Origin: Desulfarculales bacterium UBA696
GTDB taxonomy: Bacteria > Desulfobacterota > Syntrophobacteria > Syntrophobacterales > Syntrophobacteraceae
Length of the DNA stretch: 64,000 nucleotides
Assembly (NCBI GenBank): GCA_002298995.1
Contig: DBMO01000032.1
Coordinates: forward strand, 102,381 to 166,380
Direction of reading: 5' to 3'
The notes under the pieces were generated by a model. It was not told the DNA's origin, made no database searches, and was given only the letters and a program-made list of their open reading frames with translations. Below, one piece after another: positions 17,612-25,512 of this stretch (position 1 is the first letter of the stretch; each line of letters starts with the position of its first letter). The translations under genes were made by a program, and so were the position numbers.

Positions 17612-19162
17612 GTGGCAAACATCATCATCCTCGAAGATCTCGGCTCCGGAACATCTCACCGGCTCTCTATTCCGTGCATAATAGGACGAAGCCCGGATAA
17701 CGACCTCAATCTGACCGACGATACCGTCTCTTATCATCACGCGAGAATATGGGACGACAATGGGAATATCTCCATAGAGGACCTCGGCAGCCGTAACGGT
17801 GTGTTCGTTAACGGCCTCCTGGTCGAACAGAAGGCAGCGCTTGCCCCGGGTGATTCCATTCAGTTGGGCCGGGTTGCCCTCAAATATGATGCTTCCGCGA
17901 AAGACCTCGAAGGAACTCTCATCCTGCATTCGCTCCATTCCGGAGCCAAGTGGGAACCTGATAGCCGGCGTCTCAAATGGATCTACGATATGACGCTCGA
18001 CTTGGCCGGACAGCAGAAAACTCCACATCTCGAAGGTAAAATACTTTCGCGGTTAAAACAGCTATTTTGCTGCAAGCAGTGCTACCTGGGAATTTTTCGG
18101 GACGACGGCACACTTGAGACGATCCTTTCCGAACCCGAGGTGGGAGAGGGGACCCCGGTCAGCCAGTCGATCGTAAACAGGCTTTTGCTAAACGGCGAAT
18201 CTTTTATACTGGCCGACGCCCTCAGCGAGGAGACGTTGAATATGCAGGAGAGCGTCACGGCCCTGCGGATCAGGTCCGCGATGTGCGTTCCCCTGGTAAG
18301 CCGCGACAATATTTACGGGCTTATCTATCTTGCGTGTGACACGGCCGGAGTATACAACCAGACCGACCTGGAATTTCTAAAGGCGATTGCGTCGATTCTT
18401 GCTCCAAAGATCGAAAATGCCCGATTGTGGGAGGAGTTGAATCATCACTTCCAAAGCGCTGTGGAGACGCTTCGAAAGACCCAGTCGCGCCTGATGAACA
18501 TGGAACGGGCGAAGGCCTACGTATGGCTCGCCCAGGCGATGGCCCACGAAATAAGAAATCCGATCATGATCATCGGTGGAATGGTCAGAAGATTGGAAAA
18601 GGAAATGGGCGGCTCGGCAAAATCCGGATTCCAGGCAATCGTCAAGGCGGCTGAGAGGGTCGAGGAAGTGCTTAGGGAGGTGGATCATTTCGTGAGTCTT
18701 CCAAGACCGGAGAAAAGTCCGGTTAGAATCGATGCCCTAATCGAGGAGGAAGTGGAGGCCGCGTACGAGTTCCTCGAAAAATCCCATATAAAGCCTGTTC
18801 TATCCCTGGAGACCTCACGGCTCAAAGTCCCGCTCGATGGTGAACTTTTCAAGAAATCCCTGGAACTGATACTGAGGGAGTTGCCGGCGGATATTCCGGG
18901 TAACTCGGAGGTCCACATATTGGTGAGGGAAAGAAATAATTATGTCGAAATAGTGATAGGGCCGAAGAATGAAGAGCCGCTGCCATGTCAGGTGGGCGAC
19001 GACGATGAATGCAGGCCCTCCGGAATGGGACTCTTCCTCAATCTTGCCAATAAGATCATAAGCGATCAAACCGGAGAGATGCTGCTGGACACGAGCGGTC
19101 CGTCTCCCTTCCCTCTTATCATTCGAATGCCGATTATCAGCTATGAGCTTAAGGATAATTAA
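17612..19162 (+). CDS. FHA-GAF histidine-kinase-like protein
   Basis: A 516-residue cytoplasmic protein. The FHA domain (about 1-95; GR at the first loop, GSRNG at the last, but SYHH where SRxH is usual) is followed by a GAF domain (about 125-275) and a HisKA helix pair with phospho-acceptor motif MAHEIRNP (about 310). The ATPase region is short and degenerate: no N-box Asn is apparent where expected, yet a GMGLFL G-box remains. It may be a weak or regulatory kinase, and no receiver gene is adjacent. The GTG at 17612 has CGGAG upstream and fits the FHA boundary; a TTG at 17570 would add 14 residues of poor character. The FHA domain may read phosphothreonines made by the local kinases. Confidence 0.82.
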   Translation: MANIIILEDLGSGTSHRLSIPCIIGRSPDNDLNLTDDTVSYHHARIWDDNGNISIEDLGSRNGVFVNGLLVEQKAALAPGDSIQLGRVALKYDASAKDLEGTLILHSLHSGAKWEPDSRRLKWIYDMTLDLAGQQKTPHLEGKILSRLKQLFCCKQCYLGIFRDDGTLETILSEPEVGEGTPVSQSIVNRLLLNGESFILADALSEETLNMQESVTALRIRSAMCVPLVSRDNIYGLIYLACDTAGVYNQTDLEFLKAIASILAPKIENARLWEELNHHFQSAVETLRKTQSRLMNMERAKAYVWLAQAMAHEIRNPIMIIGGMVRRLEKEMGGSAKSGFQAIVKAAERVEEVLREVDHFVSLPRPEKSPVRIDALIEEEVEAAYEFLEKSHIKPVLSLETSRLKVPLDGELFKKSLELILRELPADIPGNSEVHILVRERNNYVEIVIGPKNEEPLPCQVGDDDECRPSGMGLFLNLANKIISDQTGEMLLDTSGPSPFPLIIRMPIISYELKDN

Positions 19163-19242
19163 CTGAATGCCGGTGGGTGATTGAGGTATTGGCCGCGCGC
19201 CTCCGTTCACTCAATTTCAATTCACCGCCCCAGGAGCGTAAA

Positions 19243-20523
19243 ATGGCAGAGAAAGACCCAAAGAAAGGACCTGGACCGGGAGATACGTCGGTGACTTCGG
19301 GCCTTAATGACGAGACTTGCGCAACGGTCATTTCCGAAACTAAAAAACCCGAAAATTTGGACGAGAAAACTGTTGTTGCCGACCATGTTGCCGACACGGA
19401 GAAAGATGCCAAAACGGTGATTTCGAAGCCCGATGGTTCCGAGAAGCCTAAGGCCGAAAAACCGCCGGTCCAGGAAAGTGCGGCCCCGGCCGCCCCGCCA
19501 GAAAGAAAACAGAAGGTCAGGACTCAAAGCGAAGCTCCGCCGGAAGCCCAATCCACGGCAGGACCCGAGAAGCAAAAAATACAATCTAAAGCAGAAGGAG
19601 GGAGCATGAAATTATTTAAGTTTCTCATCCCCGTGCTGGTAATTGTGGGTGTTGGGTTTTACTTCCTCTCCTCCCAGCAGTCCGGTCAATGGCCCGACAC
19701 CTCGCGATTGGGGTCTTTGCTGCCGTCTAATCAAAGCTCGACACCTCCTCCCGTGGGACAGGGCGGGACGGTGGCGGCCCCGGCCAATTACGGCCAGGTT
19801 CCATCTCAGAATTTCGCCCAAGGGACAGCGCTTAACTATGACCAGGTCCAACTGGGAATGTCTTCCGACCTGGTAAGGCAACTCCTTGGCGAACCGCTGC
19901 AGGTAAAACCGGTGGGGCAGTTGATCGAATGGGAGTACGACACAGGCGCCGGTTTCTTCGAGGTCCGGTTCATGAACAGTAACGTCGTGTTCAAAGGCCA
20001 TGTCGCCTATCATGCAACAAGCCTCCAGCCTCAAATGGCCTCCTCGATGCCCGTCGGCCAGGTTAGCGTTTCCACGGGATCCGGCTACGACCAGATTCAG
20101 CTTGGCATGTCTCCCGAAGGTGTAAAGCAAATCCTGGGCGAGCCGCCTCAGGTTAAGAAGATCGGACGGCAGATCGAGTGGGAATACGATACGGGGAGCG
20201 GTTATTTCGAAGTCAGGTTCGATCAGGGGCAGGTGGTGCACAAGGGAATGACCTCCTACCACGGGGGGAACGTGGAAAATGTTGCGCCCGTCTCTGCATC
20301 CCCAAGGCCCGGAGTTGCAACCCCGGCATTCGACCAGATCCAGGTCGGAATGACAGCCGACGTTGTGAGGCAGATCCTGGGCGAACCGGCGGAGGTGAAA
20401 AGGCTTACCAACTCAATCGAGTGGGAATACAAAACCCAGCGTGGAATTTTCGAGGTAAGGTTCCAGGGCTCCAAGGTAGTCTTCAGAGGCATGACCCAGC
20501 CGCCGGCAAGGCAACGGTATTAG
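19243..20523 (+). CDS. Membrane protein with three OmlA/SmpA-like repeats
   Basis: A 426-residue protein. A long charged, low-complexity cytoplasmic segment (1-115) rich in Glu, Lys, Pro and Ala leads to one membrane span (about 125-145), then three repeats of about 80 residues. Each repeat reads (Y/F)DQ(V/I)Q(L/V)GM, RQ(I/L)LGEP, then IEWEY and FEVRF. The single repeat in the lipoprotein at 7732 is the same fold. ATG 19243 is chosen for its CAGGAGCG site. A threonine cluster near residues 10-40 (DTSVTSG, ATVISET, KTVI) in front of the membrane span could be a kinase substrate region; this is speculative. It probably follows the FHA-GAF gene in one transcript. Confidence 0.75.
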   Translation: MAEKDPKKGPGPGDTSVTSGLNDETCATVISETKKPENLDEKTVVADHVADTEKDAKTVISKPDGSEKPKAEKPPVQESAAPAAPPERKQKVRTQSEAPPEAQSTAGPEKQKIQSKAEGGSMKLFKFLIPVLVIVGVGFYFLSSQQSGQWPDTSRLGSLLPSNQSSTPPPVGQGGTVAAPANYGQVPSQNFAQGTALNYDQVQLGMSSDLVRQLLGEPLQVKPVGQLIEWEYDTGAGFFEVRFMNSNVVFKGHVAYHATSLQPQMASSMPVGQVSVSTGSGYDQIQLGMSPEGVKQILGEPPQVKKIGRQIEWEYDTGSGYFEVRFDQGQVVHKGMTSYHGGNVENVAPVSASPRPGVATPAFDQIQVGMTADVVRQILGEPAEVKRLTNSIEWEYKTQRGIFEVRFQGSKVVFRGMTQPPARQRY

Positions 20524-20641
20524 GACGGAGGTTTTCGGCACGCACTCGAAAGTACCGGGAAGATGCGGCGCCATGATTTCCATGGGCTTCATGGCATCGC
20601 TTCTAGCGGCGATCCATGATGTATAGAAACTCGTCATGCTG

Positions 20642-20669
20642 GTGGGGCAGGCCGGAGGGCCTGCCCCAC
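20642..20669. repeat. Intergenic palindrome, GGGGCAGGC family
   Basis: A perfect 12-bp inverted repeat (20642-20653 with 20658-20669) around GGAG. Related words occur at 39353-39424 and 51343-51364. No T-tract follows, so it is a repeat first and a terminator only possibly. Confidence 0.6.
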
Positions 20670-20709
20670 ATTATTTAGCGTACCCACGAATGGGGAACTC
20701 GGACTCGGG

Positions 20710-20748
20710 TTGACGAGCAATTCACAATGTTATAATAATAGTTATAAC
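20710..20748 (+). promoter_or_regulatory. Promoter with overlapping palindromic operator of the toxin-antitoxin operon
   Basis: TTGACG (20710-20715) and TATAAT (20731-20736) form a promoter with a short 15-base spacer. A perfect 7-bp inverted repeat, GTTATAA (20729-20735) and TTATAAC (20742-20748), overlaps the -10 box. AbrB-type antitoxins normally repress their own operon, so this is the likely operator. Confidence 0.55.
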
Positions 20749-20780
20749 GGATTGTCGAGTGTTCTGAATGGGAGGTGTAG

Positions 20781-21005
20781 ATGCGGGCTACCGTAACTCA
20801 GATTGGCAACTCAACCGGAGTGATCCTGCCGAAGGAAGTCGCGGCCCGTCTCAAGGTGAAAAAGGGAGATTCGGTCTATTTAACTGAAACGCCCGAAGGT
20901 TACACCATCACGCCCTATGACCCCGAATTTGAAGCCCAGATGAAGGCGGCGCGGCGCGGCATGGCTAAATATCGAAATGCACTGCGTGAGCTTGCCGGAA
21001 AATGA
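20781..21005 (+). CDS. AbrB/MazE-type antitoxin
   Basis: A 74-residue protein with a SpoVT-AbrB swapped-hairpin DNA-binding domain (residues 1-45; TQIGNSTGVILPKEVA, then LKVKKGDSV). The polar C-terminal tail should neutralise the toxin. A GGGAGG site precedes ATG 20781. It overlaps the toxin gene by four bases (ATGA), the usual coupling of such pairs. It would bind the palindrome at 20729-20748 alone or with the toxin. Confidence 0.9.
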   Translation: MRATVTQIGNSTGVILPKEVAARLKVKKGDSVYLTETPEGYTITPYDPEFEAQMKAARRGMAKYRNALRELAGK

Positions 21006-21391
21006 CCTGGCGCCGGCTTTCGGAAGCGGTTGTAATAGCCATGCACGACGAGTTAATCGCTGAGCATGGCGGGAGCGCCGGAATTCGTGATTTGAGCCTT
21101 TTGTCCTCAGCACTTGCCCGACCCCAAAACCAGGCGGCTTACGGAAATCCGTCTGTCTTCGATTTGGCCGCCGCCTATGCTTTCGGCATCATTCGCAACC
21201 ATCCCTTTGTGGACGGGAATAAACGCACAGCTTTTCTTGCCGCATACGTTTTTCTTGTTCTCAACGGATGGGAGCTAACAGCACCGGAAACTGAAACAGT
21301 AGCCATTGTGCTGTATCTGGCAAGCAGCGACGTCGATGAACTCGGGTTTTCCGAATGGCTGAAAAGCAGGGCAAGCCGGTCCAATGATTAA
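21002..21391 (+). CDS. doc: Doc-type Fic-domain toxin
   Basis: A 129-residue death-on-curing toxin. The Fic core motif HPFVDGNKRTA (about residue 63) is intact. In Doc this motif transfers phosphate from a nucleoside triphosphate to EF-Tu and stops translation. The length matches phage P1 Doc. The partner is AbrB-type rather than the classical Phd, a mixed pairing also known elsewhere. Translation is coupled to the antitoxin by the ATGA overlap. Confidence 0.9.
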   Translation: MTWRRLSEAVVIAMHDELIAEHGGSAGIRDLSLLSSALARPQNQAAYGNPSVFDLAAAYAFGIIRNHPFVDGNKRTAFLAAYVFLVLNGWELTAPETETVAIVLYLASSDVDELGFSEWLKSRASRSND

Positions 21392-21643
21392 CAAGCGAAC
21401 TCCGGTATTGCCTTTTTGAAGCTATCATTTTGTCTAATGCTGGGGGTTTCCGGAGACGGTGCAAGCAACACTGGGCCAGATGGTCTTTCACTCACAATAC
21501 AAAACAATACTTCCATCTTATGTGAGGAGAGAAGAGGCCATGCGTGTTTTCGTCCGGGGGACAAAGGCGCCGGAAAAACAGCGGAAAAGCAAGTGAAGAA
21601 CTGGACAGTTTGTTGTAAATTGTCCGGTTATGAGAAGCGGCGA

Positions 21644-21691
21644 ACCTAACCTGTTGTGGAGTTAAAGAAACTCCGGAACAACGTGTTAGGC
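21644..21691 (+). other. attC-like integron recombination site (candidate)
   Basis: ACCTAAC (21644-21650) fits the R'' consensus RYYYAAC and GTTAGGC (21685-21691) fits the R' consensus GTTRRRY. Between them GTTGT/ACAAC and GGAGTT/AACTCC pair into a stem with a 3-base bulge on one arm, unpaired 2-base spacers and a 5-base loop, as in folded attC sites. At 48 bases it is shorter than typical attC, and no integrase or second site is seen. The surrounding gap 21392-21784 also holds a hairpin at 21603-21625 and no convincing gene. Confidence 0.35.
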
Positions 21692-21784
21692 TTTCCGGCC
21701 ATCCGTGACAATTGAGCAGGCATGATAGCAGAAATATGAGTTAATCACTTGTTATGTCAAAAAAGCCAGGGGATTTAACGAACT

Positions 21785-22522
21785 ATGGATCGCAGCCAAG
21801 TGCTTTACGCAACATTACCCCGTCGGATCAAGGCCAGCATTATTGACGGAATAGTTTTGCTGGCTTTATTTATTCTTTGTCCCGTGCTTATCAGTTCATT
21901 GATTGGAAAGGACACCGGGTTGAATGCAATTGCGATGTTTACTCCGGCGCTTGTGCTTGAGCCCATTCTTATCTCTTATTGTGGCTTCACACTGGGGCAA
22001 TACATATTTGGGATCAAAGTTGTAAGGTGTAATACTGGTGGACAATGTCCATTATTAGCGTCATTTGCAAGATACTTTACAAAAATTATTCTAGGCAGCG
22101 TATCAATGGTATATATGTTATTCAGTAAGAAGCATCAAGCAATACATGATCATGTTGCAAAAACTCTGGTCGTTTTATCTGAGAAGAAGATCGAGAGGAA
22201 TCCTGACTTTGCAAAATGCGGCGAACTGGAACAGTCTTCTGATGAAGCCTACGTTTATCCTTCTTCACTCAAAAGATTTTGTTATTTTTTGATATGGCTT
22301 ATTCCGGTATGCGTTGTTTACGGAATAATTATTGAAGGGGTTGGGTTGTTAATGCTCCCTGAATACACTCTTGATAGCGAAAAGCTACCAAAAGGAATCG
22401 ACATTGCAACCGATATCATCGGCTCAATTATATTTATTGCCTTGGCTGTCTTAGCATCAAAGGGATATTTGCCAGGCGCAAGAAGAAAAATAAGAGGATG
22501 GGGGAACAAGTCGCCTGAGTAG
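21785..22522 (+). CDS. RDD-family membrane protein
   Basis: A 245-residue membrane protein. An RDD-like domain covers about residues 1-135, with two long N-terminal helices, a GxxxGQYxFGIKVV segment and an IHDHVAKTLVV end. Two more helices lie near 165-190 and 205-225. The family function is poorly defined; some members act in ion transport. The gene is clearly richer in A/T and in AT-ending codons than its neighbours and stands alone, with AGGGGA before ATG 21785, which suggests horizontal acquisition. It lies directly after the attC-like site. Confidence 0.75.
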   Translation: MDRSQVLYATLPRRIKASIIDGIVLLALFILCPVLISSLIGKDTGLNAIAMFTPALVLEPILISYCGFTLGQYIFGIKVVRCNTGGQCPLLASFARYFTKIILGSVSMVYMLFSKKHQAIHDHVAKTLVVLSEKKIERNPDFAKCGELEQSSDEAYVYPSSLKRFCYFLIWLIPVCVVYGIIIEGVGLLMLPEYTLDSEKLPKGIDIATDIIGSIIFIALAVLASKGYLPGARRKIRGWGNKSPE

Positions 22523-22818
22523 CCAGTTCACGATGAAGGACATACGAGCGCGTGCAAGTCAGGCAGAGCAACCACGCGGATGCGCAGTTTCGGTGAGAGC
22601 TTGCCAAATATCCCTTACCAAAAATATGGACAATTGAGCGTATATTGTCCCTATCCTTAAAACCATCTCTGCAGCGTGCCTGACGTTGCAGCCCGATGGG
22701 CATCCCGAAAACTGGACAACTTGCCACCCATATAAAACACGTACACAAACACGCGACACTTTGCTTCATTCTGTACAATGTGCACGCAATATAGTGCGCC
22801 TCGAAAGTTCCGCGCCAA
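22523..22818. other. Intergenic region with inverted repeats, no gene seen
   Basis: It contains a 7-bp inverted repeat GGACAAT/ATTGTCC (22628-22634 and 22644-22650) and a distant imperfect pair built on GTGCAAGTCAGGCA (22552) and TGCCTGACGTTGCA (near 22679). An 11-base word GACAATTGAGC (22629-22639) also occurs at 21707-21717, before the RDD gene. I see no coding or RNA gene. Confidence 0.4.
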
Positions 22819-24018
22819 TCAACACCCCGGCTCAGGCATCGAGTCCAGAAGCTTATGATAAGCCAGGTCTAGGTTGTAGAGCCGCTCCGCCATTATCCCC
22901 GAAATGTTTCTCAGCAGCTTGTAGGCAAGCGGCAGATTCTTTGAAAGAAGGTCATCGAACTTATCATGCGGAATTTCTATTAATTTACAGTGGGTTGCGG
23001 CTGCCGCCGTCATCGACCGGGGGACTCTTAGCAAAAATCCCATTTCACCCAAAACCGAGCCGCTTTTCAGTCTGATTTCCCATCTTGATTTGGCCGAACT
23101 GCCCTTGCGCACCATTATCTCGCCGTCTAAAATCAGGTAGAAGCTCTCTCCTATCGATCCTTCCTTCAAGATTGTCTCCCCTATATCGAACTCGACCGTT
23201 GTTGCGATATCCATGATGGAGAGGACCTCGTCGTCGGCGATATCCTTAAATATTCCAAACTCTTTTGCCTCGGCGTATTCATCCTCGGAGACTTCTCTTG
23301 GAACAATCCACTGAAGGTAGCCGGTGCGTTCGTATTTGGCTATCCTGTTGGGCAGGAGGTCGTTCCAGTATTTATCAAAGCTGAGTCCTGAATAGTCCTT
23401 TACACGGCTCGGGCCGGGGTCGATCAAAACGAACTGAAGCGGGAAGCGAAGTCTTTGACCCTCGGTCAGGAGATAAATATTGTTGGGACTGATGCTGACC
23501 TTGCTCTCGGGCTTTCTCTCGAAAAGGCAGAGAAGTTGAGAGAGGAATTTTTCAAGACCTTCGAGGATAAGGCTTTGGGTGCGCACCGGAAAGGTGCTGA
23601 ATCTCATATAAATGCTGGTAACCGTTTCACCCTCGATGAAATCCTTTACGGCGAACCGCCCACCTTCATCCATATAGAGTATGCGAGGCACCAGGATTCC
23701 TTCATCAAGGAAGCCCTGTGTCATTGCAAGTTCCTCGATGAGGCTTTCGCGGCAGATGGTTTGCCATTTGGCGACTTTGACGCATAATTTGCCCGAATCG
23801 GCCGGCAATGGATCGGGTACTTCTTTCAGGGGAAAGACTACCGACATATCCCCTTCACCCAATGGCGGAAGTCCAAGCACCATCTCGATCGTACCGAACC
23901 GGGCGCTTATTTCCGCGGCGCCTGAAGCGATGCAGTCTTCCATGGATTTATGGAAGTCGAGAAGTTCTCTTTCGGATTCGACTTCCCCCTGGTCCGTGCA
24001 GATTCCTGGCTCTTCCAT
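22819..24018 (-). CDS. Atypical kinase-fold protein with C-terminal cyclic-nucleotide-binding domain
   Basis: A 399-residue cytoplasmic protein. The N-terminal 230 residues follow a kinase/aminoglycoside-phosphotransferase layout: a Gly-rich GEGDMSVVF, a LCVKVA lysine strand, a FAVKDFIEGETV hinge, VSISPNNIYLL at the catalytic-loop position and LIDPGPS at the DFG position. The catalytic Asp of HxD is replaced by Ser, so it is a probable pseudokinase or a very divergent enzyme. Residues 270-395 form a cNMP-binding domain whose cassette GEMGFLLRVPRSMT keeps Glu and Arg. The MFS gene upstream ends only 4 bases before this start, so the two should be coexpressed. Its targets are unknown. Confidence 0.65.
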   Translation of the reverse strand: MEEPGICTDQGEVESERELLDFHKSMEDCIASGAAEISARFGTIEMVLGLPPLGEGDMSVVFPLKEVPDPLPADSGKLCVKVAKWQTICRESLIEELAMTQGFLDEGILVPRILYMDEGGRFAVKDFIEGETVTSIYMRFSTFPVRTQSLILEGLEKFLSQLLCLFERKPESKVSISPNNIYLLTEGQRLRFPLQFVLIDPGPSRVKDYSGLSFDKYWNDLLPNRIAKYERTGYLQWIVPREVSEDEYAEAKEFGIFKDIADDEVLSIMDIATTVEFDIGETILKEGSIGESFYLILDGEIMVRKGSSAKSRWEIRLKSGSVLGEMGFLLRVPRSMTAAAATHCKLIEIPHDKFDDLLSKNLPLAYKLLRNISGIMAERLYNLDLAYHKLLDSMPEPGC

Positions 24019-24022
24019 GGGA

Positions 24023-25264
24023 TTACCCTACCTCTTCCACCGATTCAACGGATGAATAAGTTGATTTCTCCCTTGCCCAGCCTATGAAAGCAATAGCAGC
24101 TCCCGTAAGCGGGAAAAGGCCCATCCAAACGAAAAGGGTCCTTGGCGACACGTGGAGAGACATGATCAGATAATAACAGGCGGCTATTGCCCCGATTCCC
24201 GCGACCCTGCTGCCAAAACTAGTGGTTGATTTCGTTCTTGCCTGTATGTGGGCCTCTGAATAACGATTTATGCACGCATCAATCGCAACGGCTTCCGAAG
24301 CCTGTCCAATCCCCACCATGGCTCCGACAACGCAGGCGAGCACCACGTCATTGGCAACGCTGAACCCGAAGAAGGAGAGGCCGATTGTGGTCGTGGCGAG
24401 CCCCATGAGTAAAAAGCTTGACCGATACGCAAACAGAAATGGAATCACCAGGGCGGTTACGATTACTTTGCCGAACGACTGCGCGGATTCGAAGTAGCCG
24501 TAGGCGGACAGGCCCTTTACAACGTCGGCCAAAAAGACTACCGAAAGGACCGCGAAAGCGCCTCTGCCCACGGCCACTGCCGTTCGAGCGAAGAGGAGCA
24601 ACCGCAGTGGAGGATTTTTAAGCGTGTAGCGCATTCCTTCTTTTTGGCTGGCCCAGTAGGATTTCTTGCGGACCTTTTCGTAGTCTATGATCTTTTCTCC
24701 ACTGAGCCGCATGAAACTCAGCAGGAAAAAGGAGAGGACGAAAAAGGCGGGCGCAAGGCACACTGAAAAAGTAAGCCCAAGCCATGTGCTAACCAGGCTT
24801 GCCAGGGTGTATCCCCCGATATTGCTGCAGTGATTTACGGCATCGATTTCCGAGATGATTTTGGTGCCCTCGCGCACCGGAAAGCTAACCTTGACGACCT
24901 TGTCGACAGCGGGCTTGAAGAAAAGGAATGTAAAATCCCCCAGAAAGGCAAGAACCAGGTAAACTTTGTAGGAGTAGCCGAGCAGGACCGATGCCACCAG
25001 AAGCGCGGAGAGTACCGCGCGGATGAGATCCGATGCCATCAGTGAGACTTTAATATGGATGCGGTCTATGAAGGGACCGGAAACGGCGTTGATGAGGGTC
25101 TCGCACAAGTAGCGGAAAACCAGCACGAGTCCGGCAATCATTGCATCATTGCTCTTCTCGGCAACCAGCAGGACAGATAGAATCCGAAGGAAACCATCCC
25201 CCATCCGGGTGGACATGCGGCTGGACATTAAAATGAGGAGATCTCGTTTTGTTTCGGCGATCAA
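24023..25264 (-). CDS. Major facilitator superfamily transporter
   Basis: A 413-residue integral membrane protein of about twelve helices, the usual MFS length. The cytoplasmic loop between helices 6 and 7 contains the charged stretch KIIDYEKVRKKSYWASQKEG. It starts with TTG 25264, supported by GGGGAG nine bases upstream. It is the first gene of a two-gene unit with the pseudokinase-cNMP-binding gene, so its activity could be tuned by that protein. The substrate cannot be assigned. Confidence 0.8.
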   Translation of the reverse strand: MIAETKRDLLILMSSRMSTRMGDGFLRILSVLLVAEKSNDAMIAGLVLVFRYLCETLINAVSGPFIDRIHIKVSLMASDLIRAVLSALLVASVLLGYSYKVYLVLAFLGDFTFLFFKPAVDKVVKVSFPVREGTKIISEIDAVNHCSNIGGYTLASLVSTWLGLTFSVCLAPAFFVLSFFLLSFMRLSGEKIIDYEKVRKKSYWASQKEGMRYTLKNPPLRLLLFARTAVAVGRGAFAVLSVVFLADVVKGLSAYGYFESAQSFGKVIVTALVIPFLFAYRSSFLLMGLATTTIGLSFFGFSVANDVVLACVVGAMVGIGQASEAVAIDACINRYSEAHIQARTKSTTSFGSRVAGIGAIAACYYLIMSLHVSPRTLFVWMGLFPLTGAAIAFIGWAREKSTYSSVESVEEVG

Positions 25265-25350
25265 CTTGTTTGGCTCCCCTCAATTCACGCTTTAAAGATG
25301 CCGACATTGCGGCTGCCCCACGTCAATCCTCAGGTACACCGAACATGAGA

Positions 25351-25388
25351 TGTAGGTGGGCACGGTGAAGCGCCGTGCCCACCATACA
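25351..25388. repeat. Intergenic palindrome, GGTGGGCACGG family
   Basis: A perfect 11-bp stem (25355-25365 with 25373-25383), extended by TGTA/TACA at its base. Related copies or half copies lie at 42192-42222, 45047-45057 and 34400-34408. Confidence 0.65.
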
Positions 25389-25512
25389 TTGCTTATTGTT
25401 TCTGAGTGTGTCTCCCGTTTCCACGAAATATGGGTATCGCACTGCAATGCCACCGCTATAGACGCAAGGTGCAACCAGAAAGCTCATGGCCCATGGTTTC
25501 CGGCACAAGCGG

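Noticed and set aside
22552..22693. Second attC-like site after the RDD gene
   Set aside because: The inverted arms (GTGCAAGTCAGGCA and TGCCTGACGTTGCA) do not contain RYYYAAC or GTTRRRY boxes at their ends.
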